Source: an uncultured Arachnia sp. (lineage in GTDB: Bacteria; Actinomycetota; Actinomycetes; Propionibacteriales; Propionibacteriaceae). Taken from it: 54,563 nt of DNA. A model generated the notes under the pieces. It searched no databases. It was not told the DNA's origin and saw only the letters and a list, made by a program, of their open reading frames with translations. Made by a program: the position numbers and the translations under genes. How positions within the stretch are numbered: position 1 is the stretch's first letter; every line of letters begins with the position of its first letter. The DNA is taken from NCBI GenBank assembly GCA_947493705.1, contig CANLSH010000023.1, forward strand, positions 1-54,563, given 5' to 3'. Below are positions 50,071 through 54,563 of the stretch, piece by piece.

Positions 50071-50985
50071 CTACGACGCGGGACACTCGACGCATCGTCG
50101 CAGTGAGCCCGCCCATCCCCGATGCGACAACATGTCGGCAACCTGCCGCGCGACATCGCAGGGCGTCGATGTCACGGCGTGCCACCCATAGCGCAGAGTC
50201 GTGAGCCCATGATGGACGGCGTTGAAGTTGTCGCGCTCCATGTCTCGCGCCGCGTCGTGGAACGCACGACCGTCCAACTCAACGATGATGCCGAACTCAC
50301 GGTACAGCCCGTCCAGGCGATAACGGCCAACCTGTGCTTGGCGCTCCAGCGGCGGCAGCGCGTGCTGCCGCTCGACCCGCTCGAGGTACCGCCACTCGAG
50401 AACGCTTTCGATTCCCCCGGTCGTCGCATCACACAGAGCTCGGATGGTGGTCCTGTGCCGGAGCCGGATACGTTCTTCGGCGGCTGTCATGATCCGTGGT
50501 GCAGTTGTTGTGCGTTGGGCGAGAGCTCTGGTGATCAGTGCGACTGTGGAATCCTCCCCCAACTCCCAAGCGCTGTCCAGGAGCGTCTCTTCGATCCCGG
50601 TCCTGGGAGGCCAACCGACGCCAGAGCGAGCGCCACGCTTGAACTGTATCCGCCACGGGCCCACTGTCAGTGCTGGTTTCGACACGGTCTCTGGCAGCCA
50701 CACCCTGATCTCCTCCGGTTCCTCGTCGTGCAAACCGTGCAGGTGTGCTGCGGCCACGGAGCCCACGGACGACGTGAGTCCGGCCCGGGTAACGCCAGCG
50801 CAGACAGCGCTCAGCCACGTGGGCTCGCTGAGGCAGTAGAGTCCCTTGGCCAGCTTCACCCAATCACTCGAGAATCGCCTGAGCGCGCTACGGGACAGGG
50901 TTGAAAGCTGCTGGGCGGTCAGCACCCCGTGCTGCCGCTCGGCGAGTCGCCGAAGCGTCGAAGGGAACGGCTGCTTGGTGTACAT
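50071..50985 (-). CDS. DUF559/AbiEi-like protein 2
   Basis: A 304-residue protein of the same type as the gene at 32767-33723 but not a recent copy. An N-terminal winged-helix-like part (LRRLAERQHGVLTAQQLSTL) and a middle region are followed by the DUF559 endonuclease-like domain: YRLDGLYREFGIIVELDGRAFH with candidate metal-binding D, E and D, then MERDNFNAVHHGLTTLRYGW. Start MYTKQPFPS at 50985; the frame is open further upstream without family similarity, and no clear ribosome site is seen. Flanked by inverted copies of a 52-bp palindromic repeat. Confidence 0.75.
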   Translation of the reverse strand: MYTKQPFPSTLRRLAERQHGVLTAQQLSTLSRSALRRFSSDWVKLAKGLYCLSEPTWLSAVCAGVTRAGLTSSVGSVAAAHLHGLHDEEPEEIRVWLPETVSKPALTVGPWRIQFKRGARSGVGWPPRTGIEETLLDSAWELGEDSTVALITRALAQRTTTAPRIMTAAEERIRLRHRTTIRALCDATTGGIESVLEWRYLERVERQHALPPLERQAQVGRYRLDGLYREFGIIVELDGRAFHDAARDMERDNFNAVHHGLTTLRYGWHAVTSTPCDVARQVADMLSHRGWAGSLRRCVECPAS

Positions 50986-51121
50986 GAAGGGCCAGCATGG
51001 CGCGCTGGATCCCGCGTGGGAATGGCGGGTAGACACTTTCGTCCACACGGACAACACCGGAGCAAGTACTGACAACATCGGGGTCATCCTGGCGGGCGTC
51101 GTCGTGGGGGTGCGGTGTTGA

Positions 51122-51173
51122 CGTTAACGGTTCGCTTGCGCGCTCGTGACCGACCAGAACCGAACGGTTAACG
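51122..51173 (-). repeat. 52-bp palindromic repeat, right of DUF559 gene 2
   Basis: Arms CGTTAACGGTTCG (51122-51134) and CGAACGGTTAACG (51161-51173), again 39 bp apart start to start. It is the inverted partner of 50004-50055. A GGACAGGCGGC tail follows both elements in the same direction. Confidence 0.7.
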
Positions 51174-51226
51174 CTGCCAAGGACAGGCGGCAGCGGCGAG
51201 GCTCAGGGGCAGCGGCAACCTGCGCA

Positions 51227-52915
51227 TCAGCCCTTGCGCCTCTGGATCGCGGCCCACTCGTCGCGTAGACCGACGGTGCGGTGGAACAGGAGGGGTTGGT
51301 CTGCGTCGGCGGCGAAGTACCCGAGTCGCTCAAACTGGACCACATCCCCACGTGCAGTGTCTGCCAGTGAGGCCTCGAGCTTGCAGCCGGTGAGTAGTTC
51401 CCGGGAATTCGGATTGATATCGTCCAGCGGTTCACCCGTGAGCTCACCGGGGGCCTCGGCAGTGAAAAGGCGTTCGTAGAGCGCGACGGTGGCGTCAATG
51501 GAGTGGAAATCAGACACCCAGTGCATCGTCGATTTCACCTTGCGACCATCCGGCGCGGTGCCGCCCTTGCTCGCGGGATCGTAGGTGGCATGCACAGCGA
51601 CGACGTTGCCGGCGTCGTCCTTCTCCACGTCTGTCGCGGTCACCAGGTACGCACCTCGAAGCCGGACTTCACGGCCGGGGGAGAGGCGGAAGTACTTGGG
51701 GGGAGGAACTTCCGCAAAGTCCTCCTGCTCTATCCACAGCTGTCCACTGAAGGCCACCTTGCGGGTACCGTCCTCGGGACGCTCAGGGTTGTTGGCCACT
51801 TCGAAGTTCTCGACGACGGGCTGGCCGTCAGCATCGGTGGGCCAGTTGTCCAGTACGAGCTTCAGAGGGCGCAGGACTGCCATGCGACGCTGGGCGTCGG
51901 TGTTCAGTACCTTTCGCACGTAGGATTCCAGCGCCTCGATGGAGTGGCGGCTGTTGGTACGGGTGGTGCCGACGTCGCGGCAGAAGTTTCGGATGGCAGC
52001 GGCAGGGTAGCCGCGCCGCCTCAACCCACTGAGGGTGGGCATGCGTGCATCGTCCCAGGCGTCCACCACGCCGTCGGCGACCAACTTGGCCAACCTGCGT
52101 TTCGAGGTGATGGTGTGAGTGAGCTCCAGCCGGGCGAACTCGATCTGCTTCGGCGGGGTACGTTCCAACTCGAGTTGGGAGAGGAACCAGTCATACAGTG
52201 GCCGGTGGCCCTCGAATTCGAGCGTGCAGATGGAGTGCGTCGCGCCCTCAACGGCGTCGCTCTGGCCGTGCGCCCAGTCGTAGGTGGGATAAATCGCCCA
52301 GGTGTTGCCGGTTCGATGGTGGGAGAGATTGCGAATCCGGTACATGATGGGATCGCGCATCTGCATGTTCTCGTGAAACATGTCGATACGTGCGCGGAGC
52401 ACCCGGGACCCGTCCGCGAACTCACCGTCGCGCATGCGGCGAAACAGCTCCAGACTCTCCTGTGGATCGCGATCACGGAAGGGGCTCTCAACACCGGGCC
52501 TGCCGTAGCCCCCACGACCCGCGGATATTGTCTCTCCGTCCTGATCATCGACGTACGCCAAGCCGCGCCTGATGAAGGTCTCCGCCCAGACGTAGAGCTG
52601 CTCAAAATAGTCCGACGCGTGGCGCACTTCCGTCGGCTGGTACCCGAGCCAGGCGATGTCGCCGATGATCGAATCGACGAACGCCTCCTCCTCGGTTTCC
52701 GGGTTGGTGTCGTCGAAGCGCAGGAAGCACTGGCCGTCGAAGTCACGAGCGGTACCGAAGTCCACGACGATGGCCTTCGCATGGCCAATATGGAGGTAAC
52801 CGTTGGGCTCGGGTGGGAACCGCGTCTGGACCCTTCCGCCGTAGGTGCCGCGTGCGACGTCAGCGGCGACGATGTCAGAGATGAAGTTGGATGGTGCGGT
52901 CCCGGCATCGGTCAT
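51227..52915 (-). CDS. glnS: Glutaminyl-tRNA synthetase
   Basis: GlnRS, 562 residues, charging tRNA-Gln directly. PPEPNGYLHIGHAKA contains the class I HIGH motif, RFDDTNPETEEEAF follows, and the KMSKS-like loop reads ITSKRRL, with Thr in place of Met. The C-terminal anticodon-binding beta barrels are complete (KYFRLSPGREVRLRGAYLV, VHATYDPASKGG). Start at MTDAGTAPSNF (52915). Many actinobacteria lack GlnRS and use GatCAB, so its presence is informative. Confidence 0.95.
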   Translation of the reverse strand: MTDAGTAPSNFISDIVAADVARGTYGGRVQTRFPPEPNGYLHIGHAKAIVVDFGTARDFDGQCFLRFDDTNPETEEEAFVDSIIGDIAWLGYQPTEVRHASDYFEQLYVWAETFIRRGLAYVDDQDGETISAGRGGYGRPGVESPFRDRDPQESLELFRRMRDGEFADGSRVLRARIDMFHENMQMRDPIMYRIRNLSHHRTGNTWAIYPTYDWAHGQSDAVEGATHSICTLEFEGHRPLYDWFLSQLELERTPPKQIEFARLELTHTITSKRRLAKLVADGVVDAWDDARMPTLSGLRRRGYPAAAIRNFCRDVGTTRTNSRHSIEALESYVRKVLNTDAQRRMAVLRPLKLVLDNWPTDADGQPVVENFEVANNPERPEDGTRKVAFSGQLWIEQEDFAEVPPPKYFRLSPGREVRLRGAYLVTATDVEKDDAGNVVAVHATYDPASKGGTAPDGRKVKSTMHWVSDFHSIDATVALYERLFTAEAPGELTGEPLDDINPNSRELLTGCKLEASLADTARGDVVQFERLGYFAADADQPLLFHRTVGLRDEWAAIQRRKG

Positions 52916-52967
52916 GGCCCACAAGTTAGCATGCAGTGGCCGGTCCCCAGACGCCGACGATGTTCGC

Positions 52968-53567
52968 TCAACCACCAGTGATGATGCCATCCAGCCACAG
53001 CAGCAGACCGATGGGAACGGCGAGCAGGACGGCGATGACGATCACCACCATGGACACAATGCTGACCCAGTACCAGAACGTGGTCCTGCGTACCTGTTCC
53101 CGATCTGCAATCGTGCGCTCCAGCAGCTTGAAGTTCTTGTGGTTGGAGCGGTATGCGGCGTCGAGAAAAGCCCCCAGGAAGGGCAAGAGACCCACCAGCC
53201 AGTCGATGACGTAGTTGCCCAGCATCCGGGCCAGAACTGACACAGGTGCCCTGAGACGGATCGCGTCGATGAGGATGACGGATCCCAGCACGGCGCCGAC
53301 GGCCGTGCCGGCGAAAGGTACGAGGCTGAGAAGAGGATCGACGCCGAAGCGTAGCTTGGTGCCGGGCACGCCTATGAGGTCATCGAGGAGCCATGCGAAG
53401 GTACGGGAAATCCTGGCGGGCGATCCAGGAGGCAGAGGAAGCCGAGTGGCGGGTAGTGCGCCGTCGTCCCGGACCGGTGGGTTGGCAGCGGGTCCCTCCA
53501 GCGCCTCTTTGGCAAGCCGTTGGGCTCGCGTCAGGGACGACGGATCGGGAGGCTGGGCTTCGGTCAT
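52968..53567 (-). CDS. DUF4112 membrane protein
   Basis: A 199-residue membrane protein with a DUF4112-like core (LDDLIGVPGTKLRFGVDPLL, then LVPFAGTAVGAVLGSVILID), three to four hydrophobic segments and a disordered, Pro-rich N-tail of about 50 residues. Function unknown. It lies 52 bp upstream of glnS on the same strand and may be cotranscribed. Confidence 0.75.
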   Translation of the reverse strand: MTEAQPPDPSSLTRAQRLAKEALEGPAANPPVRDDGALPATRLPLPPGSPARISRTFAWLLDDLIGVPGTKLRFGVDPLLSLVPFAGTAVGAVLGSVILIDAIRLRAPVSVLARMLGNYVIDWLVGLLPFLGAFLDAAYRSNHKNFKLLERTIADREQVRRTTFWYWVSIVSMVVIVIAVLLAVPIGLLLWLDGIITGG

Positions 53568-53599
53568 CCTTCAAGGATGCCAGTTGCGGAGCAACGGAA

Positions 53600-54563
53600 G
53601 TCTGAAAAATCCAGCGACAAGGCCCGGCTAGATATCCCAGGGGTCTAACTTGTCAAGCGGCCATGGTTTGTCGGTGGGCCCCGGCGGTGTTTTCGTCGTA
53701 GAGGGTGCCGTATTTCAGGCAGCCGTGAAGGATTCCGACCCACCGGTTCCCGAGAGCTCGGAGGGCTTGGTGGTGGGTGTCTTCACGTGCGCGTCGCTCG
53801 TCGTAGAAGGCGCGGGCCCCGACGCTGGTACTCAGGGAGCAGAAGGCCCATTGATCGATGGCGTCGTAGAGACGTTTGTTGCGGGCGTGGCGTGCCAACA
53901 CGGCCCGTTTCTTTCCCGACGCGATGGTCAGAGGTGACGTGCCGGCGTAGTTCTTGCGAGACTTGGCACTGGCATAGCGTTCGGGATCATCTCCGAACTC
54001 GCCGAGCACCCGGGCGCCGAGGACTTCACCAAGACCTGGCAAGGAACGGTAGATCACGGCGTCCGGGTGTTGCTCAAAATGTGTTCCCAGTTCCTGGGCC
54101 AAGGCCTGGATCTGGGTGTTCAACGCGGTGATCAGGGCCACCTGCGCCGAGGTGGTGGCCGCATACGCGGCCGTCACCGCCGACGGTGCTGCAAGCTGCT
54201 GGACCCGCAGCCCGGCCTGGATTCGGGCCGCGGTGTCTTCGAGGTAGCGGCGCCTGCCCCCGACGCGTAGAGCGGTCTTGATCTGCGACAGACTCAGCCT
54301 GGCGCCTTGTGTTGGCTCGGGGGCCTTCTTCAGCACTGCCAGGGCGTCGGCCCCGTCGAGGTCATCGAAGGTGGCCAATGCGGCGGGATAGTACTCCCGC
54401 AAGCTGTTACGTAGCCGGTTGGTCTCCCTGGTGCGGGACCACACCATCGACTGATGCGCCCGCGCCAGCACCTTGATGCCCTCAACCTGGGCGGTGTCGC
54501 CTGCGACCAGTCGGTGGTTGTGGGAGTCGGTGCGCACCAGATCAGCCAGCATTTTCGCATCGG
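53600..54563 (-). mobile_element. IS110-family insertion sequence (partial)
   Basis: Insertion sequence inferred from its transposase. The element end lies somewhere between the DUF4112 gene and the transposase stop; IS110 elements usually lack clear inverted repeats, so the border cannot be placed. The other side is outside the window. Confidence 0.7.
53653..54563 (-). CDS. IS110-family transposase (5' end outside window)
   Basis: C-terminal 300 or so residues of an IS110-type DEDD recombinase. The frame enters from the window edge as DAKMLADLVRTDSHNHRL, a segment found near the end of the N-terminal RuvC-like domain. The C-terminal Transposase_20 part includes IYRSLPGLGEVLGARVLGEFGDDPERY and KNYAGTSPLTIASGKK, the region with the catalytic serine. 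No frameshift in the visible part, so it may be active. IS110 enzymes use a non-coding bridge RNA from the element ends. Confidence 0.9.
   Translation of the reverse strand, partial: DAKMLADLVRTDSHNHRLVAGDTAQVEGIKVLARAHQSMVWSRTRETNRLRNSLREYYPAALATFDDLDGADALAVLKKAPEPTQGARLSLSQIKTALRVGGRRRYLEDTAARIQAGLRVQQLAAPSAVTAAYAATTSAQVALITALNTQIQALAQELGTHFEQHPDAVIYRSLPGLGEVLGARVLGEFGDDPERYASAKSRKNYAGTSPLTIASGKKRAVLARHARNKRLYDAIDQWAFCSLSTSVGARAFYDERRAREDTHHQALRALGNRWVGILHGCLKYGTLYDENTAGAHRQTMAA

Noticed and set aside
51503..52981. Long open frame (about 490 codons) antisense to glnS
   Set aside because: Mirror frame of glnS, which has clear synthetase motifs on the other strand.

Overview
The window comes from a high-GC actinobacterium. 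Gene order (tRNA-Thr, tRNA-Met, rpmG, hadA, hadB, murB, tRNA-Trp, secE, nusG, rplK, rplA ... rplJ, rplL, rpoB, rpoC, rpsL, rpsG, fusA, tuf) follows the actinobacterial RNA-polymerase/ribosome supercluster, and GTG/TTG starts and ATGA overlaps are frequent. I favour the Propionibacteriales as an inference only; no rRNA is present.

Layout. 1-4.9 kb: a methionine ABC importer (metN-metI-metQ, minus strand) next to a lower-GC type II restriction-modification pair, bracketed by two inverted copies of a small element with terminal inverted repeats. 4.9-11.4 kb: yajQ, tRNA-Tyr, then the conserved tRNA/rpmG/had/murB/secE/nusG/rplKA block. 11.4-30.9 kb: a sugar and glycoside cluster that splits rplKA from rplJL. 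It holds a lipoprotein solute-binding protein, a YihT/LacD-type class I aldolase, a single-cysteine Asp/Glu-racemase-like protein, an amidase, two GH38 alpha-mannosidase-like proteins, a putative TIM-barrel glycosidase, an FAD oxidoreductase, a LacI regulator, a putative six-hairpin glycosidase, and two permeases on the other strand. 31-45.1 kb: rplJL with an L10 leader and attenuator, a DUF559/AbiEi-like gene flanked by a repeat array, rpoBC, and a second sugar ABC importer. 45.5-49.9 kb: rpsL, rpsG, fusA, tuf. 50-54.6 kb: a second DUF559 gene flanked by palindromes, glnS, a DUF4112 membrane protein and an IS110-family transposase running off the end.

How it works together. Four near-identical LacI-type operators (consensus TGTGGRATCGTTCCYACA) lie before the solute-binding protein, the aldolase operon, the mannosidase operon and the six-hairpin gene, so the cluster is probably one regulon of the LacI protein at 25.5 kb. 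A fifth, degenerate site lies at the permease promoter. Neither sugar importer has an ATPase here, which suggests a shared MsiK-type ATPase encoded elsewhere.

The least explained parts are the aldolase-containing glycoside pathway and the two DUF559 endonuclease-like genes. Each DUF559 gene is flanked in inverted orientation by its own repeat family: a 14-bp core with 41-bp period around one, and a 52-bp palindrome around the other.
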